Below are positions 43,001 to 52,843 of a stretch of DNA of 64,000 bases, piece by piece. The notes under the pieces are model-generated. The model was not told the origin of the DNA. It was given only the letters and a program-made list of their open reading frames with translations, and ran no database searches. Source of the stretch: Nocardia vinacea NBRC 16497 (GTDB taxonomy: Bacteria; Actinomycetota; Actinomycetes; Mycobacteriales; Mycobacteriaceae); assembly GCF_000308835.1 (NCBI RefSeq), contig NZ_BAGN01000429.1, positions 62,001-126,000 on the forward strand. The letters run 5' to 3'. Position 1 is the first letter of the stretch. Each line of letters begins with the position of its first letter. Both the position numbers and the translations under genes were made by a program.

Positions 43001-43320
43001 CAGGCGGCCCTCCCATTCATTGTGCGGAGCGTTGCCGCCACCACCGGGTAAGGGGGTTCGGAAACGCGCCGCCGGAAGAAATATGCACTACGGGGATGAA
43101 AATCTGGGAGCAGGGAAAAAGGGCATCGCATTCCGTTCGAGATCACTGCGAGCCGGCACCCTCGGAGCCGCTCATCGCCGCTGAGGAATTGTCTAGCACC
43201 GCGCCTATAACGGTGTCAAGAGTGTAATATGCCTGAACTGAGAATTATGATCTTATCTTGGGCACTTATGGTTCTTCCACAGCACCTACCGCCGCGCCGA
43301 TGTCGTCGAGAGGGTCGAGC
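43001..43320. other. Divergent promoter region, Mo-hydroxylase operon / xdhC
   Basis: 320 bp between the divergent large-subunit and xdhC genes. AT-rich between about 43195 and 43270, as expected for promoters. I see no clear inverted repeat here, and in particular not the 13-bp-arm palindrome found before the TetR gene at 44472. Confidence 0.5.
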
Positions 43321-44436
43321 ATGCGGGAACTGACCGCGTCATTACTGCGCTGGCATGCGACCGATACGCAATACGCGCTCGCGACCATCGTCGGGGTGAC
43401 CGGCAGCGCGCCCCGACCGGCCGGCGCCACGCTCGCCGTCGATACCGCCGGAACCGTCGTCGGCAGCATCTCGGGCGGTTGCGTCGAGGCCGCCGCATAC
43501 GATCTGTGCCGAGAAGTCCTGCGCTCGGGCATACCGATGCGAGCGAGTTTCGGATACGCCGACTCCGACGCCTTCGCGGTCGGCCTGACCTGCGGCGGCA
43601 CTATCGATGTGTTCGTCCATCGGGTGCGCCCGGTCGACTATCCGATCGTCGAGGCGGCGCTGCGAACGGGCCGGGTGGCGCTGGTTCGCGATCTGGACAG
43701 CGGGGCGGTGACCACGGTCGATCCGAACCGCACCGTGGGAGCGCCGTTGGACGATGGCGTCGCCGCCGAGGTCCGTGCCATGTTGGACATCGGCGCCACC
43801 GGCGTACGCCGGATCGGCTGCGACGAGGGGGAATCGACGATCTTCGTCGAGTCCTTCGCCCCACCACCACGGATGATCGTCTGCGGGGCAACCGATTTCG
43901 CCGCGGCGGTGTGCCGGGTGGGCGGCCTGCTCGGCTATCGGGTCACGCTGTGCGATGCGCGTGCGGTATTCGCGACCAGGGATCGTTTTCCGGATGCCGA
44001 CGAGGTCGTCGTCCGCTGGCCGCACCGCTACCTCACGGACACTCCGATCGACGCCAGAACCGTGGTGTGCGTCCTCACCCACGACCCGAAATTCGATATC
44101 CCACTGCTGGAGATCGCACTGCGACTGCCGATCGCCTACGTGGGCGCCATGGGTTCGCGGCGCGCCGACGCCGACCGCCGGACCCGGCTGCGCGCGGCCG
44201 GAGTCACCGATGCCGAGCTGGCTCGCCTGCACTCCCCGATCGGCCTCGATCTCGGTGGGCGGACCGCCGCCGAGGCCGCCGTCGCCATCGGCGCAGAGAT
44301 CGTCGCGGTCCGGCACGGCGGATCGACGCGGCCACTGCACGCCACTGATCGGCCGATCCATCCCGCCGCGGAGCCGGGCCGCCGCCGACCGAATACCTCG
44401 AGATTCGATCTCGAAAGCGTTCCATCGACTCAGTAA
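43321..44436 (+). CDS. xdhC: XdhC/CoxI family Mo-cofactor maturation protein
   Basis: 371 residues. N-terminal XdhC domain with SISGGCVEAAAYDLC near residue 48 and the GLTCGGTIDVFVHRV cysteine segment near 95; C-terminal Rossmann domain with LTHDPKFDIPLL and YVGAMGSRRADADR. XdhC proteins bind sulfurated molybdopterin and deliver it to the apoenzyme, so this one should mature the divergent hydroxylase. The usual GxGHVA of the Rossmann turn is altered to CGATDFA. ATG 43321 chosen; 43300 is an alternative. Confidence 0.92.
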   Translation: MRELTASLLRWHATDTQYALATIVGVTGSAPRPAGATLAVDTAGTVVGSISGGCVEAAAYDLCREVLRSGIPMRASFGYADSDAFAVGLTCGGTIDVFVHRVRPVDYPIVEAALRTGRVALVRDLDSGAVTTVDPNRTVGAPLDDGVAAEVRAMLDIGATGVRRIGCDEGESTIFVESFAPPPRMIVCGATDFAAAVCRVGGLLGYRVTLCDARAVFATRDRFPDADEVVVRWPHRYLTDTPIDARTVVCVLTHDPKFDIPLLEIALRLPIAYVGAMGSRRADADRRTRLRAAGVTDAELARLHSPIGLDLGGRTAAEAAVAIGAEIVAVRHGGSTRPLHATDRPIHPAAEPGRRRPNTSRFDLESVPSTQ

Positions 44437-44462
44437 CACGGTTACCATAGTAACCGTGTTAC
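44433..44462. promoter_or_regulatory. Perfect palindromic operator before the TetR gene
   Basis: Inverted repeat with 13-bp perfect arms, GTAACACGGTTAC (44433-44445) and GTAACCGTGTTAC (44450-44462), and a 4-bp centre. It begins at the xdhC stop and ends 9 bp before the TetR start. Very probably the regulator's own operator. Confidence 0.85.
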
Positions 44463-44471
44463 AGTTCTCGC

Positions 44472-45188
44472 GTGAGTCGGACAGCAGCACGGATTCCGTC
44501 GAAGAAGATCATCAAGACCGTGCTCGCCCTGTTGCAGACCGACGGCTACGACGCCGTTCAACTGCGCGAGGTAGCGCGACGCGCCCACGTATCGCTCGCC
44601 ACGGTGTACAAGCTGTTCCCTACCAGGGACGCGTTGATCATCGCCGCGGTCCACGAGTGGATGGCCACCAACACCTATCCCGATATCGCCCCGCCCATAC
44701 CCGAGGAATCGATCGGCGATGGCGTGATACGGATCCTGCGACATGTGTTCGAACCGTGGGAGCGCAACCCCACCATGCTCGAAGCGTTCTACCGGGCCAA
44801 CTCGGCCCCGGGCGGTGCGCGCCTGAGCATCGATGGGTTCGCGACTGTCCTACCGGTAGCCGCGCAGATCTTCGAAGGTGCCGATCCCGATTACATCGAG
44901 GACATGACACTGATACTGCCCAATATGGTCTACGCCCTGATCGGGCGGGTCGCGGACAAGACTCTCGATGTCGACGAGATCCTGCCGATACTCGAGCGCA
45001 CCGTGCGACGGCTCACCGCGGACAACACGGCGCAGGACCGGGCCGTACGCGAGCGGCGCAGCGCCACCGACCAGCCGGAGCCGTTGGTGCTGGGTCCGGA
45101 GGTCGCCGCGCCGTTCATATACGACCGGAACGCCGACGCATCGGCGGCGGCGCAGGATGGCGCCGTGCCTCGACCGAACGCGGGCTAA
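44472..45188 (+). CDS. TetR-family regulator
   Basis: 238 residues, GTG start. HTH in VQLREVARRAHVSLATVYKL near residues 30-50, followed by FPTRDALI. The C-terminal ligand domain resembles the KstR group in layout (acyl-CoA or steroid-sensing repressors), but I cannot assign it. Preceded by a perfect palindrome and downstream of xdhC, so it may control itself, the xdhC/Mo-hydroxylase region, or the ferredoxin-P450-Mce operon that follows. Confidence 0.92.
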   Translation: MSRTAARIPSKKIIKTVLALLQTDGYDAVQLREVARRAHVSLATVYKLFPTRDALIIAAVHEWMATNTYPDIAPPIPEESIGDGVIRILRHVFEPWERNPTMLEAFYRANSAPGGARLSIDGFATVLPVAAQIFEGADPDYIEDMTLILPNMVYALIGRVADKTLDVDEILPILERTVRRLTADNTAQDRAVRERRSATDQPEPLVLGPEVAAPFIYDRNADASAAAQDGAVPRPNAG

Positions 45189-45562
45189 CAGATCCCGAGC
45201 ACTGCCCTACCGTCCGCCGGGTCGCGGCAACACCGCGCCCCAGTGGTAACGGGGGGTGGTATTTCTGATCGTAAATCCGATCACTGAACAGAAATAGAAA
45301 TTATCGTGAACGGGTGACCGAAATTATCGGTTCCCGAATTCGATGCACCCTCCGATTACCGCGCGGTTCGGGTGCGACTCAGCGTACCCGAAATACGAAT
45401 CGGCAGCCGCGAAAAATATTTACTCGCACCTATTGACCGAATCTGTGGCCGCGCGCACAATCATCGGCGTAGCGAGTCGGATCGGAAGACCGGATTCGAT
45501 TTCGAGCAGCTTTCTCCGCATTGCGCTGCCACCATAATCCCACGAAAGTGATTTCGCGATCG
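45189..45562. other. Intergenic region before the P450-Mce operon
   Basis: 374 bp without a supported gene. It contains a G6 run at 45251 and an AT-richer stretch with GAAATTATCG at 45297-45306 repeated as CGAAATTATCGG (45318-45329), a possible regulator site. Promoter of the long ferredoxin/P450/mce operon is expected here. Confidence 0.45.
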
Positions 45563-45895
45563 ATGTTGATCCCGCACACTCCCGCGCCGGCCGAACCCGG
45601 GCTACCTCACAATGCGGTGGCAAATGGAATTGTGACAATTCACTTGGACGGTGCCACGACATCACAGCCCGGCCGAGCCGGCGATACGGTGCTCGAAACC
45701 GCACGCCGGGCCGGGTTGACACCACCGTTTTCCTGCGAGGCAGGCAACTGCGGAACCTGCATGGCCACCCTCGTCGACGGGCGGGTCGTGATGAAGGTGA
45801 ACGACGCGCTGACCGATGACGACGTCGCGGCCGGCTACATCCTCACCTGCCAGGCCGTTCCCCAGACCACCTCGATCACCGTGGAATACCCGTGA
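45563..45895 (+). CDS. Plant-type [2Fe-2S] ferredoxin
   Basis: 110 residues. Cluster motif CEAGNCGTC (C-x4-C-x2-C) near residue 70, final Cys in YILTCQAVP near 95. Small electron carrier, here almost certainly for the P450 22 bp downstream. The start is uncertain: ATG 45563 is chosen, a GTG at 45548 and a TTG at 45521 are alternatives. Differs in cluster type from the ferredoxin serving the paralogous P450 at 20306. Confidence 0.93.
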   Translation: MLIPHTPAPAEPGLPHNAVANGIVTIHLDGATTSQPGRAGDTVLETARRAGLTPPFSCEAGNCGTCMATLVDGRVVMKVNDALTDDDVAAGYILTCQAVPQTTSITVEYP

Positions 45896-45917
45896 CCTCC
45901 CGACCCAGGAGCCGACG

Positions 45918-47213
45918 ATGACCGATTTCGACACCATCGACTACTTCACCGATCCGGCACTCGTGCCCGATCCCTATCCGTATTACGACCACCTTCGCGC
46001 CAAGTGCCCGGTGACGCGGGAACCGCACTACAACGTCCTCGCGGTGACGGGATACGAGGAAGTTTCCCAGGTCATGCGCGACGCCGACACGTTCTCCTCG
46101 TGCATCGCGGTAGGTGGCCCGTTCCCACCGCTGCCGTTCGAGCCCGAGGGCGAGGACATCAGCGCGCAGATCGAGCAACACCGCACCCAGCTGCCCATGT
46201 ACGAGCACATGGTCACGATGGATCCGCCACAGCACACCTATGCACGGTCGGTGCTGAACCGGCTGTTGACACCGGTGCGACTGAAGGAGAACGAGGAGTT
46301 CATGTGGCGGCTGGCCGACCGCCAGCTCGACGAATTCCTGGCCAACGGCCGCTCCGAATTCGTCGCCGAGTACGCGAAACCGTTCTCGCTCTTGGTGATC
46401 GCCGACCTGCTCGGCGTTCCGGAGCAGGACCACCAGGAGTTCCGGGTCGTGCTCGGCGCCGATCGGCCCGGCAGCCAGGTCGGTGCGCTGGACAAGGTGT
46501 CGGTCGGCATGAATCCCTTGGAGTGGCTCGACGAAAAGTTCAGCGGCTATATCAGCGATCGGCGACGCGAGCCGCGCGACGATGTGCTGACCTCGCTGGC
46601 GCTGGCGAAATATCCGGATGGGTCGACCCCCGAGGTCATCGATGTGGTCCGTTCGGCGACCTTCGTATTCGCCGCGGGCCAGGAGACGACCGCCAAGCTG
46701 CTCGCCGCCGCCGTGCGCGTACTCGGTGACGATCCGGAGCTGCAGCAGGCGCTGCGTGCCGATCGCAGCCGCATCCCGGTATTCATCGAGGAGACGCTGC
46801 GCATGCACGCCCCGGTCAAGAGCGGCTTCCGGCTCGCCCGCCGGAACACCGAAGTCGGCGGCGTCGACGTACCGGCCGGATCCACGCTCATGGTCTGCCC
46901 CGGTGCGGCCAACCGCGACCCGAGCCGGTTCGAGAACCCGCACGAGTTCCGTCTGGATCGCGCGAACTTCCGCGAGCACATGGCCTTCGGCCGTGGTGTG
47001 CACTCCTGCCCCGGTGGTCCGCTGGCGCGAGTGGAGGGTCGGGTATCGCTCGAACGCATCCTGGATCGGATGCTGGACATCACGATCGATGCCGACGAGC
47101 ACGGTCCCGCGGACGATCGCCGCTACCGCTACGAGCCCACCTACATCCTGCGCGGGCTCACCGATCTACACATCCGGTTCACGCCACGAGACGCATCCGC
47201 GCCGCGAGAGTGA
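45918..47213 (+). CDS. Cytochrome P450 of the mce operon
   Basis: 431 residues. FVFAAGQETTAKL near 251, EETLRMHAP (ExxR), heme loop FGRGVHSCPGGPLAR with Cys near 363. ATG at 45918 with AGGAG eight bases upstream. A paralogue of the P450 at 20306, sharing GGPFPPLPFEP and RLKENEEF. Ten bases separate it from mceA, so it is co-transcribed with the lipid importer and probably hydroxylates the imported compound. Confidence 0.96.
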   Translation: MTDFDTIDYFTDPALVPDPYPYYDHLRAKCPVTREPHYNVLAVTGYEEVSQVMRDADTFSSCIAVGGPFPPLPFEPEGEDISAQIEQHRTQLPMYEHMVTMDPPQHTYARSVLNRLLTPVRLKENEEFMWRLADRQLDEFLANGRSEFVAEYAKPFSLLVIADLLGVPEQDHQEFRVVLGADRPGSQVGALDKVSVGMNPLEWLDEKFSGYISDRRREPRDDVLTSLALAKYPDGSTPEVIDVVRSATFVFAAGQETTAKLLAAAVRVLGDDPELQQALRADRSRIPVFIEETLRMHAPVKSGFRLARRNTEVGGVDVPAGSTLMVCPGAANRDPSRFENPHEFRLDRANFREHMAFGRGVHSCPGGPLARVEGRVSLERILDRMLDITIDADEHGPADDRRYRYEPTYILRGLTDLHIRFTPRDASAPRE

Positions 47214-47223
47214 GTTGGTTTTC

Positions 47224-48534
47224 GTGTCGATCATGTTCGAACCCGACGGCCGAGGCCCCTCCTCGGTTCGTCTGCTGGTGACCGGTGTCTGCTGCGCCGT
47301 CGTCATCGCGGCCGCTGCCACCGTGATGGTCGCGAATTCCCGTGGGGCACTTCGCAAGACCGTGACGGTGACCGCCGTCATGGCCAATGTGGGCGATGGG
47401 CTGCCCACCAAGTCGGATGTGAAATTCCAAGGGGTTCGGGTCGGGTTCGTGACGGCGGTGACGCCGGCCGCCGTCACCGGCATGAACGATGTCCGAATCG
47501 AGCTGAGTCCGCACTTCGCGCAGGCGATTCCGGGCACGGTAACCGCGCGGGTGGTGCCGAGCAACGTATTCGCGGTGCCGTCGGTACAACTCGTCTACAA
47601 CGGTGCGGCGGCGCCGCTGAGTTCGGATGCCCGGATCAGCCAGGATCACAGCCTGGCGACCGTGCGCCTGCAGACCTCGCTCGATCAGCTGCGGCGGATC
47701 ATCGCCGCGGTCGGTCGGGAGGACACCGACAACGCGGTGGGCATGTTGGCAACCCTCGCCGAGGCCACCGAGGGGCGCGGCGCCGGCATCGAGAATGCGG
47801 CGGCACGGCTGCGCGATATCGTCGTCGAACTGGACAAGGTCGTCTCCGTGGACGCGGCGCCGTCCACGCTCGACTCGCTCTCGGCCGCGATGCGTGAACT
47901 CCAGTCGACGGCACCGGATCTGCTCGACGCCATGCACCACGCGATAGTCCCGCTGCAGACGCTGGCAGAGCAGCGGGCGAAACTCACCGCGCTGCTGTCC
48001 GGCGGCCTGAACACGCTCGGCACCGTCGGCACCGCACTCGACCACAACACCGACAAGATCATCGATATCACCACGCATATTTCACCGGCCCTCGGCGCAC
48101 TCGGTGACGGCGCGAGCAAATTTCCGCAGATCAGTACTTCGCTCACGCGAATGACCGGCCGGTTCAACGAGTTGTGGAATCCGCAAACACAGCGGATCAA
48201 CGCGCGCGTCATTCTGCAGCTGACACCCAACCGGCAGTACACGTCGGCGGACTGCCCCCGCTACGGCGAGCTGGCCGGTCCCAATTGCGCGAGCGTCCCC
48301 ACGGCACCCGCCTCGACCGAAGGCTTGCCGCCCGGCTTCGATCCACGCCGCTTCCAGCCACCGAACTCCCTGCTGAGCAGCGATATCGGGCCGGTCGGCA
48401 GCGCCGCCGAACAGGAGCGGATCGCGGGCATCCTCGGCGGCGAACCCAATGCCGCCGCGGACATCCTGTTCGGTCCGCTCGCCCGCGGCGCCACCGTCGC
48501 GATCACGCCGGACCCGAACGAAGGCACCCGATGA
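47224..48534 (+). CDS. mceA: MceA protein
   Basis: 436 residues. One N-terminal membrane helix (LLVTGVCCAVVIAAAATVMV), then the MCE/MlaD domain (VMANVGDGLPTKSDVKFQGV, RVGFV) and a long helical region. In actinobacteria six Mce proteins A-F assemble into a tunnel carrying lipids through the cell envelope to the YrbE/MceG transporter. GTG at 47224 is the best start; a TTG nine bases earlier is possible. Stop overlaps mceB (ATGA). Confidence 0.93.
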   Translation: MSIMFEPDGRGPSSVRLLVTGVCCAVVIAAAATVMVANSRGALRKTVTVTAVMANVGDGLPTKSDVKFQGVRVGFVTAVTPAAVTGMNDVRIELSPHFAQAIPGTVTARVVPSNVFAVPSVQLVYNGAAAPLSSDARISQDHSLATVRLQTSLDQLRRIIAAVGREDTDNAVGMLATLAEATEGRGAGIENAAARLRDIVVELDKVVSVDAAPSTLDSLSAAMRELQSTAPDLLDAMHHAIVPLQTLAEQRAKLTALLSGGLNTLGTVGTALDHNTDKIIDITTHISPALGALGDGASKFPQISTSLTRMTGRFNELWNPQTQRINARVILQLTPNRQYTSADCPRYGELAGPNCASVPTAPASTEGLPPGFDPRRFQPPNSLLSSDIGPVGSAAEQERIAGILGGEPNAAADILFGPLARGATVAITPDPNEGTR

Positions 48535-49568
48535 ACTACCGCGGATCACTGCTCGTGCTTATCGCCTTCCTCATCAGTTCGGCGCTGCTCAGCTGGTCGG
48601 TCGCCGTCACCCTCGAGCGCGGCATCAGCGGCGAAACCACCAGGTACTCCGCACTGTTCACCAACGTATCCGGCCTGCGCGTCGGCGATGACGTCCGGAT
48701 GGCCGGGGTGCGGGTCGGCCGGGTCGAATCGGTCGAGTTGGCGGGGACGCTCGCGCGGGTCGGTTTCCGCATCCACAGCGATCAGGTGCTCACCGGGAAC
48801 ACCACCGTATCGGTGACGTATCAGAACCTGATCGGTCAGCGCTATCTCGGTGTGGCGATGGGCAACCACGGCGACCCCACCGTACTGAAACCGGGCGCCG
48901 AAATCCCCGTCGACCACACCGAGCCGTCGTTCGATATCTCCAAGCTGCTCAACGGTTTCGAGCCGCTGTTCGGCACGCTGGACCGGACCGCGGTCGACAA
49001 CATCACCGGCGCCCTGATCAAGGCATTGCAGGGCGACAACGGCTCGATCACCACGCTGATCGCCGAGACGACCCGGCTCGCGGAATCGTTCGCCGGGCCG
49101 GACGAGGTACTCGGCCAGGTCATCTCGAACCTCGCCACCATCGTGGGCAACCTCGCCCAGCAGAGCGGGAATCTGACCACCGTGATCGACCGGACCCGAT
49201 CCGTTTTCGAAGGCCTGCAACAGAATCAGCAGGCATTGTTCGATTCCGTGGACCGGATCGCGACGGTGGTCGGCCGGGCGTCCGAGATCGTCGCCGCCGA
49301 CCAGCCCACCCTCGTCGACTTCCTGAATCGGGAACCGGGATTCGCGCAGCACTTCCTGGACAACAAGGCGAAGTTCGAGTACCTCGGCTACAACCTGCCG
49401 ATGATCCTCAAAGGGCTGGCCCGCATATCGCAGGCAGGCGGTTACATCGACGCCTACGTCTGCGATGTGACCCTGTCGATCGTCCCGGGTCTGACACCGC
49501 TGATTCCGCAAATAGTCGACGCGGTGACCCCAGGCGGGGTGGCCCAACACACCTCCAAGTGCAGGTGA
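48531..49568 (+). CDS. mceB: MceB protein
   Basis: 345 residues; N-terminal helix LLVLIAFLISSALLSWSVAV, MCE domain with YSALFTNVSGLRVGDDVRMA and GVRVGRVESVEL, long helical stretch rich in Asn/Gln/Thr, and CRK-like end with Cys (TSKCR). Second subunit of the Mce hexamer. Coupled to mceA by ATGA. Confidence 0.93.
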   Translation: MNYRGSLLVLIAFLISSALLSWSVAVTLERGISGETTRYSALFTNVSGLRVGDDVRMAGVRVGRVESVELAGTLARVGFRIHSDQVLTGNTTVSVTYQNLIGQRYLGVAMGNHGDPTVLKPGAEIPVDHTEPSFDISKLLNGFEPLFGTLDRTAVDNITGALIKALQGDNGSITTLIAETTRLAESFAGPDEVLGQVISNLATIVGNLAQQSGNLTTVIDRTRSVFEGLQQNQQALFDSVDRIATVVGRASEIVAADQPTLVDFLNREPGFAQHFLDNKAKFEYLGYNLPMILKGLARISQAGGYIDAYVCDVTLSIVPGLTPLIPQIVDAVTPGGVAQHTSKCR

Positions 49569-49572
49569 CCAC

Positions 49573-50625
49573 ATGCGTATACCGTGGAATCACAAGGGCC
49601 GCACGCGAATCGGGCGTCGGCAACTCGAAGACCTCAACAGGCCATGGCTCGGATTCACCGCGATCGCCCTCCTGGTCGTCGCGGTCGTCGCCGCACTGGT
49701 CGTCAATTCGCTCGATATCGGTGAACGCCGCCTGGAGGCCGACTTCGCACAGGCCGCGCAGCTCGGTGCCGGCGATCAGGTGACCGTGGCGGGGGTGCCG
49801 GTGGGCCATGTGGTCGGGCTGCGCTTGGCCGGCGACCACGTGACGGCAATGCTGAGCATCGCCGACAATGTGGCACTCGGCCCCGCCACGACCGCGGCGA
49901 TCAAACTCACCACCTTGCTGGGCAATCGGTACGTGGAACTTGCACCGGCCGGTGCCGGTGCACTGCCGAATGGCCGAATCCCCTTGGCGCAGACCAGTGT
50001 TCCCTACGATCTGCAGTCGGCCCTCGCCGACGCGACGACCACCTTCGATCAGGTCGATGCCGACAAGGTCGGGCAGGCGCTCACCGAACTGTCCACCCAG
50101 CTGCACGGTTTGCCGCAGCTGATTCCGTCGGTGATGCAGAACATCACGACGCTGTCCGGTGTGATCGCCGAGCGTCGCGGGCAGATCGGCACACTGCTGA
50201 CCAGCACGAGCCAACTCACCACGGTCATCGAGAACCAGCGGGCCGGCCTCGGCGTGCTGGTCGACCAGGGCCGCGACCTGCTGCGGGAGGTCGCGGCAAA
50301 ACGGCAGGCCATCGCGGCTCTCATCGCGGCCACCAGCAATGTGGTGCGGACGCTGCAGCCGATCGTCGTGGACGACCAGCCGGAAATTCAATCGCTGCTC
50401 GACAACCTGAGCCAGCTGGTGCAGATGCTCAGCCGGCACGACGACCTGCTGCGAAACATATTGCAGATCCTTCCGGTTCCCTGGCGCAGCTGGGCGGACG
50501 TGACCGGCTCCGGGCCCGAACTGGACGCCAACGCGTCCTCGGGAGCGTTCGTCGACTCCTTCATGTGCGCGCTGGTCGGCCGCGCGCAGGTCCAGCTGCC
50601 GCCCTATTCGGAGGACTGTCGATGA
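49573..50625 (+). CDS. mceC: MceC protein
   Basis: 350 residues; helix PWLGFTAIALLVVAVVAALV near residue 24, MCE domain with DQVTVAGVPVGHVVGLRLAG and LLGNRYVELAP, long helical region. C-terminal Cys in YSEDCR. Third Mce subunit, 4 bp after mceB; stop overlaps mceD. Confidence 0.93.
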   Translation: MRIPWNHKGRTRIGRRQLEDLNRPWLGFTAIALLVVAVVAALVVNSLDIGERRLEADFAQAAQLGAGDQVTVAGVPVGHVVGLRLAGDHVTAMLSIADNVALGPATTAAIKLTTLLGNRYVELAPAGAGALPNGRIPLAQTSVPYDLQSALADATTTFDQVDADKVGQALTELSTQLHGLPQLIPSVMQNITTLSGVIAERRGQIGTLLTSTSQLTTVIENQRAGLGVLVDQGRDLLREVAAKRQAIAALIAATSNVVRTLQPIVVDDQPEIQSLLDNLSQLVQMLSRHDDLLRNILQILPVPWRSWADVTGSGPELDANASSGAFVDSFMCALVGRAQVQLPPYSEDCR

Positions 50626-51734
50626 GATCATTACCCCGTCCCTTCAAGCTGGTTCTCATCCTCGCGGCCACCGCGCTGATCGTCGGCGCGGCCAGCGCTC
50701 CGCTTTCCCTGCTGAATCGCGAAACAGTCACCGTGACAGCGCATTTCGACAGTGCCGCCGGTGTTTTCGTCGGGAATCCGGTGGATGTACTCGGCATGCG
50801 GATCGGCGAAGTGGCGAGCATCGCGCAACGCGGCTCCTATGTCGAAGTGACGATGAACGTGGATGCCTCGGTGCGGATTCCGGCCGACGTCACGGCGGTG
50901 ACCGTGTCGGACTCGGTGCTGACCGACCGGCACATCGAACTCACTCCGGTCTACCGCGGCGGACCGACACTGGCGGACGGGGCGACGCTGGGTACCGATC
51001 GGACGAAGACTCCGGTCGAATTCGACAGTCTGCTCGCGATGGCCGACAAGCTGTCCACGTCACTGCAGGGCGACGGGCAGGGGCACGGCCCGATCGCCGA
51101 CGCGGTCGATGTCGGTGCGGCGGTGGCGACCGACAACGGCGAGCAGATCAAGGCCGCGCTGGATCAACTGTCCCGCGCGATGCGCATGGGCGACGATCAC
51201 GGCGCCGCCACCAAGAACGCCATAACCACGCTGGTGCACAACCTCGATTCGCTGACCGCCGCGGCCGCGAGCAACGACCAGACGATTCGCGAATTCGGCG
51301 CCGGAGTCCGCCAGCTGAGCGACCTGCTCGCCGAACAAAACCTCGGCACCGGCGACACCGGCCCAAAACTGAACGAAATCATCGCCCGGACAACCGATCT
51401 CATGCAGCGCAATCGCGGCACGCTGGCCGGTACGGCGAGCGGAGCCAACGTCATCTTCCAGAGTCTGTCGGACTACAACCGCAACGTAGCGGAATTCATG
51501 GACCTGTTCCCGCTGGTCGTCGACAACGCCTATGCCGTGATCGACCCGAATGTGGGCGCCGGCCGGGTGCACGTGAATGTGGACAAGGTCGCATTGGACG
51601 GGCAGATGGTCAAGCAAGTGTGCAACCTGCTCGACCTGAAACAGCTCGGCTGCAACACCGGGAAGATGTCCGATATGGGGCCGGACTTCGGCATCGTGGC
51701 CATGCTGGCCGGAATCGCGGGTTTGCCGAAATGA
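50622..51734 (+). CDS. mceD: MceD protein
   Basis: 370 residues; short N-terminal helix (FKLVLILAATALIVGAASAP), MCE domain with FDSAAGVFVGNPVDVLGMRI and GEVASI, and TDRHIELTPVYRGGP. Long helical region. Fixed by ATGA overlaps on both sides. Confidence 0.93.
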   Translation: MRSLPRPFKLVLILAATALIVGAASAPLSLLNRETVTVTAHFDSAAGVFVGNPVDVLGMRIGEVASIAQRGSYVEVTMNVDASVRIPADVTAVTVSDSVLTDRHIELTPVYRGGPTLADGATLGTDRTKTPVEFDSLLAMADKLSTSLQGDGQGHGPIADAVDVGAAVATDNGEQIKAALDQLSRAMRMGDDHGAATKNAITTLVHNLDSLTAAAASNDQTIREFGAGVRQLSDLLAEQNLGTGDTGPKLNEIIARTTDLMQRNRGTLAGTASGANVIFQSLSDYNRNVAEFMDLFPLVVDNAYAVIDPNVGAGRVHVNVDKVALDGQMVKQVCNLLDLKQLGCNTGKMSDMGPDFGIVAMLAGIAGLPK

Positions 51735-52843
51735 GCACCAGGAAAACAACATTCACCGCTGCCGCCGTCGCACTCGTGGCCGCGGCTCCGGCGAGCGGGT
51801 GTTCGGTGGGGCTGGACCGGATGCCGCTGCCCGCGCCATCGGTCGGATCACACAGCTTCGCACTGACGGCTACCTTCGCCAACGCGCTCAATCTGCCGAC
51901 CAAGGCCAAGGTGAAGGTCGACGGCGCCGATGTCGGGGAGGTCGAGTCCATGACAGCACGCGACTATGCCGCCGTCGTCACCCTGCGGATCCGATCCGAG
52001 GTCGTGCTACCGGCGGGCACAACCGCCGAACTGCGCTCGGCCACACCGCTCGGCGATGTGTTCGTCGCACTCGACCCGCCACCGAATCCGGCTCCCGGTG
52101 CTGGTGTGCTGCACGATGGGGACAGCATTCCGCAATCGTCGACCTCGGCGGCGGCCACCATCGAGGAAGTGCTCACGCGGGCGGCATTGCTGGTCAACGG
52201 CGGCGTGATCCGCGATCTGACGAAGGTGATCAACGGTCTCGGCGCCGAATTCGGTGGGCGGGGTGATCGCATGGGTGAGCTGATCGCCCAGACGACCGCA
52301 TTGGTCCAGACCCTCTCGGCACGATCGGACCAGATCCGGGCGGTGGTCCACGACACCGCCGCACTGACCGCCACCGTTGCGGCGCAACAGTCGGTGGTGA
52401 ACGACGTAGTCGCCGCTGCGGGCCCGGCCCTGGATGTCGTGGCCGCCAGCACTCAGGACATCGTGGATATCGCCGCCCAGTTGAATCGGATCGCCGGCCA
52501 GCTCACCAAGTTCCCGTCGATCAACGGCACCGGAAAGCGCAGCCTGGTAAGCGATCTCAACAATCTCGCCGCCGGACTCAACACCGCCGCGACCGACCCC
52601 GGAGCCAGCCTCGACGGGCTGAATTACACCCTGGCCCTTGTCGGTGGCAAGGTGGCCAACTCCACCGCCGCCGGCGCCGACGCCGATATCTACCAGATAG
52701 CGCTCGGCGCGGTGCCCGACCCGAACTTCCCGGGCAACCCGGAAGCCCGGGTGCCCGACCAGACCGACTGGGCCGACTTCGCCGGTTCGTTGGCGTACAC
52801 GTTGGGCCGGTTGTACGGCCGAGTGATCGGGCCGGGACGATGA
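51731..52843 (+). CDS. mceE: MceE lipoprotein
   Basis: 370 residues. Signal peptide TFTAAAVALVAAAPASGC ends in a lipobox with Cys near residue 24, so this subunit is a lipoprotein, as MceE proteins are. MCE domain with TKAKVKVDGADVGEVESM and PLGDVFVALDPP. Coupled by ATGA to mceD and mceF. Confidence 0.94.
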   Translation: MSTRKTTFTAAAVALVAAAPASGCSVGLDRMPLPAPSVGSHSFALTATFANALNLPTKAKVKVDGADVGEVESMTARDYAAVVTLRIRSEVVLPAGTTAELRSATPLGDVFVALDPPPNPAPGAGVLHDGDSIPQSSTSAAATIEEVLTRAALLVNGGVIRDLTKVINGLGAEFGGRGDRMGELIAQTTALVQTLSARSDQIRAVVHDTAALTATVAAQQSVVNDVVAAAGPALDVVAASTQDIVDIAAQLNRIAGQLTKFPSINGTGKRSLVSDLNNLAAGLNTAATDPGASLDGLNYTLALVGGKVANSTAAGADADIYQIALGAVPDPNFPGNPEARVPDQTDWADFAGSLAYTLGRLYGRVIGPGR

